Source: JAICYJ01 sp963737445 (GTDB taxonomy: Bacteria; Actinomycetota; Thermoleophilia; Gaiellales; JAICJC01). From it: a stretch of 64,000 nucleotides of DNA. Every line of letters begins with the position of its first letter. Within the stretch, counting starts at the first letter, position 1. A program made the translations under genes and the position numbers. The DNA is taken from positions 62,001-126,000 of the forward strand of contig CAVTSO010000007.1 in the NCBI GenBank assembly GCA_963737445.1, read 5' to 3'. Shown piece by piece: positions 1 through 7,530 of this stretch. The notes under the pieces were generated by a model. That model was not told where the DNA came from and ran no database searches. It saw only the letters and a list, made by a program, of their open reading frames with translations.

Positions 1-383
1 AGGCCGGTCAGCTGCACCAGCTCCAGCGCCTCGGCCACCCGCTGCTTGATCTCGTTCTTGGGCGTCTTCGCACGGCGCAGCCCGAACGCGACGTTGTCCT
101 GCACGCTCAGGTGCGGGAACAGCGCATAGCTCTGGAACACCGTGTTCACGTTGCGCTTGTGCGGCGGCGTGAACGCCATGTCCTCGCCGTCCAGCAGGAT
201 CTGTCCGCTGGTCGGCTGCTCGAAGCCGGCGATCATCCGCAGCGTCGTGGTCTTGCCGCAGCCGGACGGGCCCAGCATCGAGAAGAACTCCGCACCCGGC
301 ATCTCCAGGTCGATGCCGTCGACCGCCGTGACGTCGCCGAACTGCTTTGTCAACGCTATGAGCTTTACCTCACCACCGGCCAC
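1..383 (-). CDS. potA: Polyamine-type ABC importer ATPase (partial, runs off left edge)
   Basis: This is the amino-terminal part (about 127 residues) of the ATPase of a spermidine/putrescine-type ABC importer; the rest lies outside the window. The GTG at 383 is preceded by GAGGAG at a 5-base spacing. The Walker A loop GPSGCGKTTT (residues 38-47) and the Q-loop stretch VFQSYALFPH (82-91) are visible. The signature motif, Walker B and any TOBE domain are not in the window. It is the last gene of a same-strand series potD-potB-potC-potA, so it probably powers the two permeases ahead of it. The exact substrate class is taken mainly from those neighbours; a relative of thiamine or iron importers cannot be excluded. 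Confidence 0.85.
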   Translation of the reverse strand, partial: MAGGEVKLIALTKQFGDVTAVDGIDLEMPGAEFFSMLGPSGCGKTTTLRMIAGFEQPTSGQILLDGEDMAFTPPHKRNVNTVFQSYALFPHLSVQDNVAFGLRRAKTPKNEIKQRVAEALELVQLTG

Positions 384-445
384 GCCAGCTCCTCTCGAAA
401 TGGGTCGCCAAGGCTACCCGATTGATGCACGAGTCGACCGGCCAT

Positions 446-1376
446 CTACATCCCGAACCCTGCGACATCGTCGACCGCCGAGCCGCGACCGCCCTCGCCG
501 CGCGTGAAGAGCCGGAACACCGCCACGCCGGCCACGACCGTGATCAACGTGATCAGTCATGATCACGGTGGCCAGGCCGTCGGTCGAGGGCAGCGGCGTG
601 GCGCGGGTTGCATCGTAGATCAGCATAGGCACCGTCGTCGAGTTGGCGCCGTTGGACAGCCACTGGCTGATCACGAAGTCGTCGATCGAGATCGCGAACA
701 CGATCGCCGCGCTGGCCACGATCGCCGGCAACAGCAGCGGCATCAGCACCAGCCACAGCGCCGCCCCTGGCGACGCGCCCAGATCGGCCGCCGCCTCCTC
801 GTACGACCTGCCGATCGAGAACAGCCGGCCGCGCACGATCACCACCACGTAGCTGATCGAGAACGTGACGTGCCCGAGCACCTGGGCCAGCGTGCCGGTG
901 TTGACGAACGTGAACAGCTGCGTGAACAGCAGCAACAGCGAGACGCCCATCACGATCTCGGGCGTGACCAGCGGGAACAGCATCAGGAAGTTGGAGGCGC
1001 CCGAGCCACGGCCGCGCCAGCGGGCCAGGCCCAGCGCCAGCATCACGCCGATCGGGGTCGCGATCAGCACGTCGATCGCCGCCAGCTTCATGCTCTGGTT
1101 GAGCGCGCCGCGGTAGGAGGCGTTGTGCCAGATCGAGTCGATCGGGTCGGAGAAGTACCACTTGGTGGTGAAGCCGTGCCAGACCGTGAGCGAGCGGCTG
1201 TTGTTGAACGAGAACTGGATCGCGATCAGCACCGGTGCGATCGACCAGACGATGTAGCCCCAGGTGATCAGGACCAGGAACCGGGGCTTGCCCCAGGGGT
1301 TCGTGATCCAGCCGTGGACGCGCTGCCAGAGCGTGAACTCCTTGGCAGCGGCGGGTGTGGCGACGGCCTGGCTCAC
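446..1376 (-). CDS. potC: Polyamine-type ABC importer permease PotC, single-base frame break near the 3' end
   Basis: Inner-membrane permease of the MetI-like fold. The GTG start at 1376 overlaps the potB stop (GTGA), which indicates translational coupling. The protein keeps the usual hydrophobic segments and the cytoplasmic EAA-type loop (SYEEAAADLGASP) that contacts the ATPase. At about position 557 the frame breaks: removing one base there restores a continuous last helix and a hydrophilic tail (FRLFTRGEGG) ending at a TAG at 446-448, giving about 309 residues, the usual PotC length. Without the correction the frame runs on to 414 with an atypical Arg-rich tail. I infer a sequencing error or a recent mutation. 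Substrate is inferred from the operon. Confidence 0.85.
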
Positions 1377-2290
1377 GCCACCAGCTCCTTCGAGGATTTG
1401 TGGATCGTCCACATGTAGTAGCCCATCAGCACCACCAGGAAGGCCGACAGGATGATGGTGATGGCGGCGCCGATCGTGGGCTGCGGGCCGCCGTGGAAGT
1501 AGAGGTCGATCTGATTGCCGATCATCGACGTGGTGGGCGCGCCGGAGACGATGTTGGGCGTGTAGTAGTCGCCGAACATCGGCAGCACGATCAGCACCGC
1601 CCCGCCCAGCAGGCCGGTCTTCGACAGCGGCAGCGTTACGTGCCAGAAGGCCCGGAAGGGGCTGGCGCCGAGGTCGCGCGCGGCCTCCAGGTGCGAGCGG
1701 TCGATGCGGTCGAGGGACGCGTACAGCGGCAGGATGAAGAAGGGGATGTAGCCGTAGATCAGCGCGAGGATGACGGTGAAGCTCTGCCCGCCCAGGTAGT
1801 TGTTGGGCTGGCTGAGCAGGCCCATGTGATAGAGCAGGTCGCTGATGTGCGTGAAGGACAGGAACCGCGCCGCGTAGCCGCCGGGGGCGAGCAGGTTGAT
1901 CCAGGCCAGCATCCGCATCAGGTAGCTGATCCAGAACGGCAGCACCAGCAGGATCAGCAGCAGGCTCTTGGTGCGTGAGGCGTGGCGGGCGATGTAGTAC
2001 GCGACCGGGTAGCCGATCAGGATGCAGCCGCCCAGCGAGAGCGCGACGTAGCGGATCGTGCGCAGGAACACGTCCCAGTAGACGCCGCCCGGCGTCAGCT
2101 CGTTCAGCACATGCGCGACCCAGCCGGTGTTCCAGTTGAGCGGGTTCCAGGCCGGGATCGGCGTCTGCAGGATGGGGTCGATGTTGCCGAAGGCCACGCC
2201 GATCACGGCGTAGAACGGCAGCAGGAACAGGATCAGCAGCCAGACGACGCCTGGAATGGCGAAGGCCGGCCAGAGCCAACGTGGATACAT
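1373..2290 (-). CDS. potB: Polyamine-type ABC importer permease PotB
   Basis: A 305-residue MetI-like permease of the spermidine/putrescine importer family. It begins with a hydrophobic segment (PGVVWLLILFLLPFYAV), has the six-helix pattern of the family and carries the EAA loop LEAARDLGASPFRAFW that docks on the ATPase. The ATG at 2290 follows AGGGG in the 9-base gap behind potD, and its stop overlaps the potC start. It forms the membrane channel with PotC, is fed by PotD and is energised by PotA. Length and motifs are normal and the frame is intact. Confidence 0.92.
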   Translation of the reverse strand: MYPRWLWPAFAIPGVVWLLILFLLPFYAVIGVAFGNIDPILQTPIPAWNPLNWNTGWVAHVLNELTPGGVYWDVFLRTIRYVALSLGGCILIGYPVAYYIARHASRTKSLLLILLVLPFWISYLMRMLAWINLLAPGGYAARFLSFTHISDLLYHMGLLSQPNNYLGGQSFTVILALIYGYIPFFILPLYASLDRIDRSHLEAARDLGASPFRAFWHVTLPLSKTGLLGGAVLIVLPMFGDYYTPNIVSGAPTTSMIGNQIDLYFHGGPQPTIGAAITIILSAFLVVLMGYYMWTIHKSSKELVA

Positions 2291-2299
2291 GCCCCTACT

Positions 2300-3586
2300 T
2301 TACGCGCCCGACAGGAACGTCGAGTACCCGTCCTGCCAGAGCGACTGGCCGGTGGTCGTGAGCGTCATCTCCTGAAGCGAATCCGGGCCGAGGTCGGACT
2401 CCGTCAGCACGCAGGTGGCCAGCGTCTCGGGGATGACCTTCTTCTTGACGAGATCCTCGGGGACGATCTCGTTGAGCGGCGGCTGGTAGCCGTTGAAGTT
2501 AACGAAGTTGGAGTAGGCGACGCCGTTGTCGAGCATGAAGTTGAGGAACAGGTGCGCCAGCACCGGCTTCTTGGTGGTGGTGCAGATCGACCACATGTCG
2601 TTCTGGATCGGCCCCTTGCCCTTGACGGGGTGCCAGAAGCGCAGCAGCGGGCCGGTGGCCTTGTTCGGCAGGTAGTAGAAGAAGGCCGACATCATGTCCC
2701 CCGACCAGGCCTGGTTCAGCCAGGCCTTGTCCTCGGGGATGGTCGAGTACTGGAGGTCGCCGACCTTGATGTTGCAGATGTTGTAGAGCTCCTGCAGGTC
2801 GGCCACGGCCTTGTTGATCTTGGCCGGATCCTCGGTGTTGATGTCCAGCTCGCCGCGACGCAGCAGCGCCATCGCGATCGTCTCGCGCACCTCGGACAGG
2901 AGCGCGGTCTTGCCCTTGTAGGCCTGGGCCTGCCAGAAGATGTCCCACGGGTTGGACATCGACGGGATGTCCTCCTTGACCTGGTCGGTGCGCCAGGCGA
3001 TGCCGGTGGCATAGGCCGTGTAGGGAACGCCGTAGCGCGAGCCGACGTCGTAGAACGGGTCGACCAGCGAGGGCCACACGTTCTTCTTGAGGTTAGGGAT
3101 GTAGTCGAGGTTGAGCGGCTTGATCAGGTGGCCGGCCACGACGCGGTCGAGGTTGTCGGGCGTCATCTCGGTCACATCCGGCTGCACGGCACCGGACGCC
3201 AGCTTGGCGACGCCGGTGTTGATGTCGTCGAACGGCGTCACCTTGACGGTCACGTTGTACTTCTTGCCGAACTCCTTGAGGAGCGCCCCGTAGATGTACT
3301 CCGGGTAGTTGAAGATCGTGAACTCGCCGCCGGTCTCGGGCTTCATCCCGGACGGGATCGGCTGCTCCCACAGCGGCAGCGTGACGCGCCGGTCGGGGCG
3401 GGCCAGCGGCAGGCCGCCGGGGCCGACCTTCTGGCCGGCCGAGTTGACGGTGCTGCCCGCCGTGTTGGTTGAGTTGCTGCACGCCGCCAGGAGACCGCTG
3501 GCACCTGACAGGGCGAACGCCGCCCCGCCTGTGCGTGCCAGGAATTCTCGTCGGGTGGCTGCGGAGCGCCGTTCCTTGGGATGCAT
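2300..3586 (-). CDS. potD: Polyamine-type extracellular binding lipoprotein PotD
   Basis: A 428-residue periplasmic-type binding protein (SBP_bac_8/PotD-PotF fold). The start is ATG at 3586 because GGAGAG stands before it and because the signal peptide starts there. The signal has a twin-arginine motif (TRREFLARTGG), a hydrophobic core and a lipobox (GLLAAC), so it is probably exported folded by Tat and then lipid-anchored. The mature part has typical family stretches such as FNYPEYIYG and DVTEMTPDNLDRV. It is the first gene of the importer operon and lies behind a promoter with a palindromic operator. Polyamine binding is a family-level inference; other small organic cations or acids are possible. 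Confidence 0.9.
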   Translation of the reverse strand: MHPKERRSAATRREFLARTGGAAFALSGASGLLAACSNSTNTAGSTVNSAGQKVGPGGLPLARPDRRVTLPLWEQPIPSGMKPETGGEFTIFNYPEYIYGALLKEFGKKYNVTVKVTPFDDINTGVAKLASGAVQPDVTEMTPDNLDRVVAGHLIKPLNLDYIPNLKKNVWPSLVDPFYDVGSRYGVPYTAYATGIAWRTDQVKEDIPSMSNPWDIFWQAQAYKGKTALLSEVRETIAMALLRRGELDINTEDPAKINKAVADLQELYNICNIKVGDLQYSTIPEDKAWLNQAWSGDMMSAFFYYLPNKATGPLLRFWHPVKGKGPIQNDMWSICTTTKKPVLAHLFLNFMLDNGVAYSNFVNFNGYQPPLNEIVPEDLVKKKVIPETLATCVLTESDLGPDSLQEMTLTTTGQSLWQDGYSTFLSGA

Positions 3587-3606
3587 GGAGTCTCTCCGAT
3601 CCTGAC

Positions 3607-3620
3607 TGACTGGCCAGTCA
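3607..3620. promoter_or_regulatory. 14-bp perfect palindrome, candidate TetR operator
   Basis: TGACTGGCCAGTCA is a perfect palindrome just downstream of the potD -10 box, over the expected transcription start. TetR-family operators often have this form, and a TetR gene lies about 170 bp away on the other strand. The pairing of regulator and site is inferred from distance. Confidence 0.6.
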
Positions 3621-3629
3621 ACTGGGCGT

Positions 3630-3657
3630 ACTGTAACGATCTGGGTGACCGTGTCAA
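3630..3657 (-). promoter_or_regulatory. potD promoter
   Basis: Read leftward, a perfect -35 TTGACA (3657-3652) is followed after 16 bases by TACAGT (3635-3630). The palindrome at 3607-3620 begins about ten bases downstream, as expected for repression at the start site. Confidence 0.6.
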
Positions 3658-3755
3658 GAGCGGCGGTCACGACTAGGACGAACTATCAGCCGCGATTGTT
3701 TCCGCGCGATTGAATCAATCCGATCGCCGTAGGTCAAGTTTCCAGGCGCTGCGGC

Positions 3756-3785
3756 TTGCATTCGTTCAACGTGATCGGTACGAAT
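3756..3785 (+). promoter_or_regulatory. Leaderless promoter of the TetR gene
   Basis: TTGCAT (3756-3761), a 17-base spacer and TACGAA (3779-3784) are followed after 6 bases by the ATG at 3791. There is no Shine-Dalgarno sequence, so transcription probably starts at or next to the start codon. Confidence 0.5.
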
Positions 3786-3790
3786 ACGGC

Positions 3791-4402
3791 ATGGCGCGGA
3801 CGAAGAACCAGAGCGCGCGGCGGCGGCAGCTGACCGAGGCCGCGGGGCGCGCCATCGTCGCCCGCGGCGCCGCAGCGGTGCGGCTGAAGGACATCGCGGA
3901 GGAGGCCGGAGTCACCCCCGGTGCGGTGCTCTACTACTACCCGGACGTCGACCAGCTGCTGGTCGAGGTGCACCGCACTGCGGGTGAGCGCTTTTGCGAC
4001 AGCCGCAACGCCGCGCTCGATCAGATCGCCGACCCACGGCGGCGAATGCTGGCGGCGATCAGCAGCGGGCTGCCGACCGGGCCGCACGACGAGACGGTGC
4101 GCACGCTCTATGAGATGGACGCGCTGGTCGGCCGCAGCCGGCTCTACTCGGCGCTGGCCGTGTCGTTCTTCGAGCGACAGGTGGCCCTCTACCAGGTGAT
4201 CCTGGAGGCGGGCGTGGCGCAGGGGATGTTCACGCTGGCCGCGTCCTCGCAGACGATCGGCCGCAACCTGGTCGCGCTCGAGGACGCGCACGGCCTCCAC
4301 GTGCTGATGGGCGACGCTCCGATCGACCGGGAGGAGGCCGAGCGACTGATCGTGTCCTACGCCTGCTCCGCCACCGCGTGCGATCTGACGGCCGCCGGCT
4401 GA
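3791..4402 (+). CDS. TetR-family transcriptional regulator
   Basis: A 203-residue one-component repressor. Residues about 8-55 form the TetR helix-turn-helix (KDIAEEAGVTPGAVLYYY, the classic recognition-helix ending), followed by an all-helical ligand-binding region. I chose ATG 3791 over the upstream in-frame TTG at 3710 because the DNA-binding domain begins right after it and a -10 box lies 6 bases upstream. It faces the potDBCA operon across about 200 bp holding a 14-bp palindrome, so control of that importer is plausible. It may also control the acyl-CoA synthetase and SDR genes that follow on its own strand. The ligand is unknown. Confidence 0.88.
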   Translation: MARTKNQSARRRQLTEAAGRAIVARGAAAVRLKDIAEEAGVTPGAVLYYYPDVDQLLVEVHRTAGERFCDSRNAALDQIADPRRRMLAAISSGLPTGPHDETVRTLYEMDALVGRSRLYSALAVSFFERQVALYQVILEAGVAQGMFTLAASSQTIGRNLVALEDAHGLHVLMGDAPIDREEAERLIVSYACSATACDLTAAG

Positions 4403-4452
4403 ACGCGGTTGATCGCACCTGGCGCACGGCGGCTCTGGCAGACTCCCCGGCC

Positions 4453-6510
4453 ATGCGGCGCGACCTGCGACCACTGTTCGACCCCGCCTCGGTGGCCATC
4501 CTGGGGGCCTCCGATGACCCCGCGAAGTGGGGCAACTGGCTGGCCCGCGGGGCGCTTCGCGGCTGCCACCGCCGGCCGGTCTACCTGGTCAACCGCAACG
4601 GCGGCGAGGTGGTCGGCGCCAGGGCCTACACGTCGGTCACGGAGCTGCCTGAGGCGCCCGAGCTGGTCGTGATCGCCGTGCCGGCGGCCGGCTTCGAGCG
4701 GGCGGTCGACGACTCGCTGGCGATGGGCGCCCGCGCGCTGGTGGGCATCACCGCCGGCCTGGGCGAAGTCGGGGGCGACGCCGCCGCCCGCGAGCAGGCG
4801 CTGGTGCAGCGGATCCGCGACGCGGGCGCGATGCTGCTCGGCCCCAACTGCCTGGGCGTGTACGACGCCTCCAGCGACCTCGGCCTCTGCTCAAACGAGT
4901 TCCCACCGGGATCGATCGGGCTGATCTCGCAGAGCGGCAACCTGGCGCTCGAGCTGGGCCTGATGTCGCGCCGCTACTCGCTCGGCTTCTCGCGCTTCGC
5001 CTCGATGGGCAACCAGGCCGATCTCGACGTGGCGGAGCTGGTCGCCTCCTACGCCGAGCATCCCGCCACCGACCTGATTGCCGTCTACGTGGAGGACTTC
5101 CATGACGGGCGCGCGTTCGCCGCCGCGGCGGCCGCCGCGCAGAAGCCGGTGATCCTGATCACGGTCGGGCGCAGCGACGCCAGCGCCCGCGCGGCCCGGT
5201 CGCACACGGGGGCGCTGGTCAGCTCGCTGTCCGCCGTGCGGGCGGCCTGCCGCGGCGCGGGCGTGCACCTGGTCTCGACGCCGGCCGAGATGATCGATCT
5301 GGCACAGGCGCTGCTGCAGCCGCGGCGGCTGGCCGGCCGCCGGATCGCGGTGCTGGGCGACGGCGGCGGACACGGCGCGATCGCCTGCGACGTCGCGGCC
5401 GGCATGGGGCTGGAGCTGCCGGTGCTGTCGGACGGGCTGCAGGCCAAGCTTGCAGCGATGCTGCCGCCGATGTCATCGGTGCGAAATCCGATCGACCTGG
5501 CCGGCGCCGGTGAGGCCGACTTCTTCAGCTACTCGCGAATCGCGCGCGGCCTGCTCGAGGCCGACGAGCTGGACGGCGTGCTGATGACGGGCTACTTCGG
5601 GGGGTACAGCCAGTACTCGGAGGAGTTCGCCGACACCGAGACCGAGGTCGGCCACCAGATCGCGCGGGCGGCTGCCGAGAACGGAAAGCCGCTGGTGGCC
5701 CAGTCGATGTACGCCGACGAACGGCCCAACGTCGCGCTGCGCGGCGGCGGCGTCCCGGTCTACTGGACGATCGAGGCGGCCGCTGCATCGCTGGCGGCGC
5801 TCGAGCAGCTGCCGGTTGCGAGCGGCCCGCCGGCGCTGCCCGAGCAGGTGACGGCGCCGCTGGATGGTGGCTACTTCGGCTCGCGGGCGCTGCTGGAGGA
5901 GGCGGGCGTGCCGTTCGGGGCAGCGCGCAGCGCGCACACGCGAGAGGACGTGCTGGCGGCGGCAGCGCAGGTCGGATACCCGGTTGTGCTGAAGGCCCTG
6001 GGGCTGCTGCACAAGTCCGACGCCGGCGGCGTCAGCGTGGGTCTGGCCGATGCGGATGCGCTGGCGGCGGCGTGGTTGGAGATGGACGGGCGGCTGTCGC
6101 CGCCGGAGTACTCGGTGGAGGCGATGGCCCCGCTCGCGGACGGCATCGAGCTGATCGTGGGCGCCCGGCGTGACCCCCGCTTCGGGCCGGTTGCGCTGGT
6201 CGGCCTGGGAGGGGTCTACGCCGAGCTGCTGGGCGACGTGGGCGTGGCGCTGGCGCCGCTTGACCGGGCCGAGGCGGTGCGGCTGCTAGAGTCGCTGCGG
6301 GGCGCGGCGCTGCTGAAGGGCGCACGCGGGCGGGCGGCCGTCGACGTCGGAGCGGCTGCGAATGCGGCGGTTGCGCTCTCGCAGCTGGCGGCGGCGCGGC
6401 CCGACATCGCGGAGATCGAGGTGAACCCGCTGCTGGTCACGCCGGAGGGCGCGCTGGCGCTGGACGCGCGCATCATCCCGGCCCACGAAGGAGGCGACGA
6501 TGCTGGTTGA
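4453..6510 (+). CDS. Acyl-CoA synthetase, NDP-forming (acetyl-CoA synthetase ADP-forming family)
   Basis: A 685-residue protein with alpha and beta parts fused, as in bacterial and archaeal ADP-forming acyl-CoA synthetases. These interconvert acyl-CoA + ADP + Pi and acid + CoA + ATP. In order: a CoA-binding Rossmann domain (FDPASVAILGASDDPAKWG), a succinyl-CoA-ligase-like domain with the probable phosphorylated His in RSHTGAL, and a C-terminal ATP-grasp domain (GYPVVLKALGLLHKSDAGG). ATG 4453 is chosen because the family begins at this sequence; the frame is open further upstream. Its end overlaps the next SDR gene by 11 bases, so the two are probably cotranscribed. The acyl substrate cannot be read from the sequence. 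Confidence 0.87.
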   Translation: MRRDLRPLFDPASVAILGASDDPAKWGNWLARGALRGCHRRPVYLVNRNGGEVVGARAYTSVTELPEAPELVVIAVPAAGFERAVDDSLAMGARALVGITAGLGEVGGDAAAREQALVQRIRDAGAMLLGPNCLGVYDASSDLGLCSNEFPPGSIGLISQSGNLALELGLMSRRYSLGFSRFASMGNQADLDVAELVASYAEHPATDLIAVYVEDFHDGRAFAAAAAAAQKPVILITVGRSDASARAARSHTGALVSSLSAVRAACRGAGVHLVSTPAEMIDLAQALLQPRRLAGRRIAVLGDGGGHGAIACDVAAGMGLELPVLSDGLQAKLAAMLPPMSSVRNPIDLAGAGEADFFSYSRIARGLLEADELDGVLMTGYFGGYSQYSEEFADTETEVGHQIARAAAENGKPLVAQSMYADERPNVALRGGGVPVYWTIEAAAASLAALEQLPVASGPPALPEQVTAPLDGGYFGSRALLEEAGVPFGAARSAHTREDVLAAAAQVGYPVVLKALGLLHKSDAGGVSVGLADADALAAAWLEMDGRLSPPEYSVEAMAPLADGIELIVGARRDPRFGPVALVGLGGVYAELLGDVGVALAPLDRAEAVRLLESLRGAALLKGARGRAAVDVGAAANAAVALSQLAAARPDIAEIEVNPLLVTPEGALALDARIIPAHEGGDDAG

Positions 6511-7303
6511 CGGCTGCTATGACGGACGGGTGGCCCTGGTCACGGGCGGCGGCAGCGGGATGGGCCGCGCCATGGCGCAGGAGTTTGCGCGGCTGGGAGC
6601 ATCGGTGGTGGTGGCCGGCCGCCGCCCGGAGCCGCTGGAGGAGACGGTGGCGTTGATCGAGGCGGCGGGCGGCAGAGCGGCGGCGCAGCCGACCGACGTG
6701 CGCGATCCCGACCAGGTCGAGGCGATGGTGGCCGCGGCCGTGGACAGGTTCGGTCGGGTCGACTGCCTGGTCAACAACGCCGCCGGCAACTTCGTCGTGA
6801 AGGGCGAGGATCTGTCCCCGAACGGCTGGCGGGCGGTGGTCTCGATCGTGCTGGACGGCGGCTTCCTCTGCACGCGCGCTGCTGGGCGCCGGATGATCGC
6901 GCAGGGAAGCGGCGGAGCGGTGCTGTCGGTGATCGCGAGCTACGCGTGGACGGGCGGCCCGGGGACGGTGCACTCGGCCTCGGCCAAGGCCGGGCTGCTG
7001 GCGATGACCAAGACGCTGGCGGTGGAGTGGGCGCCGCACGGGATCCGGCTGAATACGATCTGCCCAGGGCCGACCGATACCGAGGGGGCGGGGCAGGCAC
7101 TGTGGCCGGACGCAGCCGACAGGGCGCGGGTGGAGCGAAGCGTGCCGGCCGGGAGGCTGGCAACGGTCGAGGAGATCGCCTGGTGGTCGACGGCGCTGTG
7201 CTCGGACTTCGGCTCCTATGTGACCGGGATGAACTTCACGATCGACGGCGGGCACTGGCTCGAACAGGACAGTTACATGCCGTCACTGAAGCCGCGCGAC
7301 TAA
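6500..7303 (+). CDS. SDR oxidoreductase resembling 2,4-dienoyl-CoA reductase
   Basis: A 267-residue short-chain dehydrogenase. The ATG has a strong GGAGG at a good distance and overlaps the synthetase gene. The cofactor loop is TGGGSGMG and the structural NNAA is present. The usual YxxxK active-site tyrosine is replaced by His in HSASAKAG. This is the pattern of the dienoyl-CoA reductase branch (DECR/PDCR-like), where another residue takes over, so it should not be read as a dead enzyme. The C-terminus (VTGMNFTIDGGHWL) is complete. With the neighbouring acyl-CoA synthetase it suggests breakdown of an unsaturated or branched acyl-CoA; substrate and cofactor preference are inferred. Confidence 0.82.
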   Translation: MLVDGCYDGRVALVTGGGSGMGRAMAQEFARLGASVVVAGRRPEPLEETVALIEAAGGRAAAQPTDVRDPDQVEAMVAAAVDRFGRVDCLVNNAAGNFVVKGEDLSPNGWRAVVSIVLDGGFLCTRAAGRRMIAQGSGGAVLSVIASYAWTGGPGTVHSASAKAGLLAMTKTLAVEWAPHGIRLNTICPGPTDTEGAGQALWPDAADRARVERSVPAGRLATVEEIAWWSTALCSDFGSYVTGMNFTIDGGHWLEQDSYMPSLKPRD

Positions 7304-7320
7304 GTCACGGCTGGTATGAG

Positions 7321-7412
7321 GGTGCCCGGCACCTCTCTATCACCCGGGAACCCTGCAGCCGTCCAGCCAGGCCAAATCCTGTCGTGCTTGTGATAGAGAG
7401 ATGCCGGGCACC
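7321..7412. repeat. Inverted repeat, 23-bp arms around a 46-bp centre (REP/MITE-like)
   Basis: The arms are 7321-7343 and 7390-7412 and match at 22 of 23 positions when one is reversed. Each arm begins with a small palindrome of its own (GGTGCCCGGCACC in the left arm). The centre has no coding capacity. It sits between the SDR stop and the LuxR gene. The shape fits a REP-type element or a very small non-autonomous transposon; a strong hairpin terminator for the SDR transcript is the alternative, though no T-run follows. Confidence 0.75.
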
Positions 7413-7518
7413 GTTGTAACACCTGTGCGGGCTGCGGCACGCGGCCGTGACGGGGTTGTCGATCTGGTTACCAAAGCGCCTGGCGGGCGGCGGAAATTCG
7501 GCGGAACCGCGGGAGTTG

Positions 7519-7524
7519 TAGGAT
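7519..7524 (+). promoter_or_regulatory. -10 box, leaderless start of the LuxR-family gene
   Basis: TAGGAT lies 6 bases before the GTG at 7531 and no Shine-Dalgarno sequence is present. No clear -35 is seen. Confidence 0.5.
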
Positions 7525-7530
7525 CGGCCG

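Noticed and set aside
414..2279. A 621-codon frame that would fuse potB and potC regions
   Set aside because: Its first half is out of frame with potB; only the second half is real potC. Separate genes with a GTGA overlap explain the region.
6500..7303. Inactive SDR because the YxxxK tyrosine is missing
   Set aside because: The HSASAKAG pattern is that of dienoyl-CoA reductases, which use other catalytic residues.
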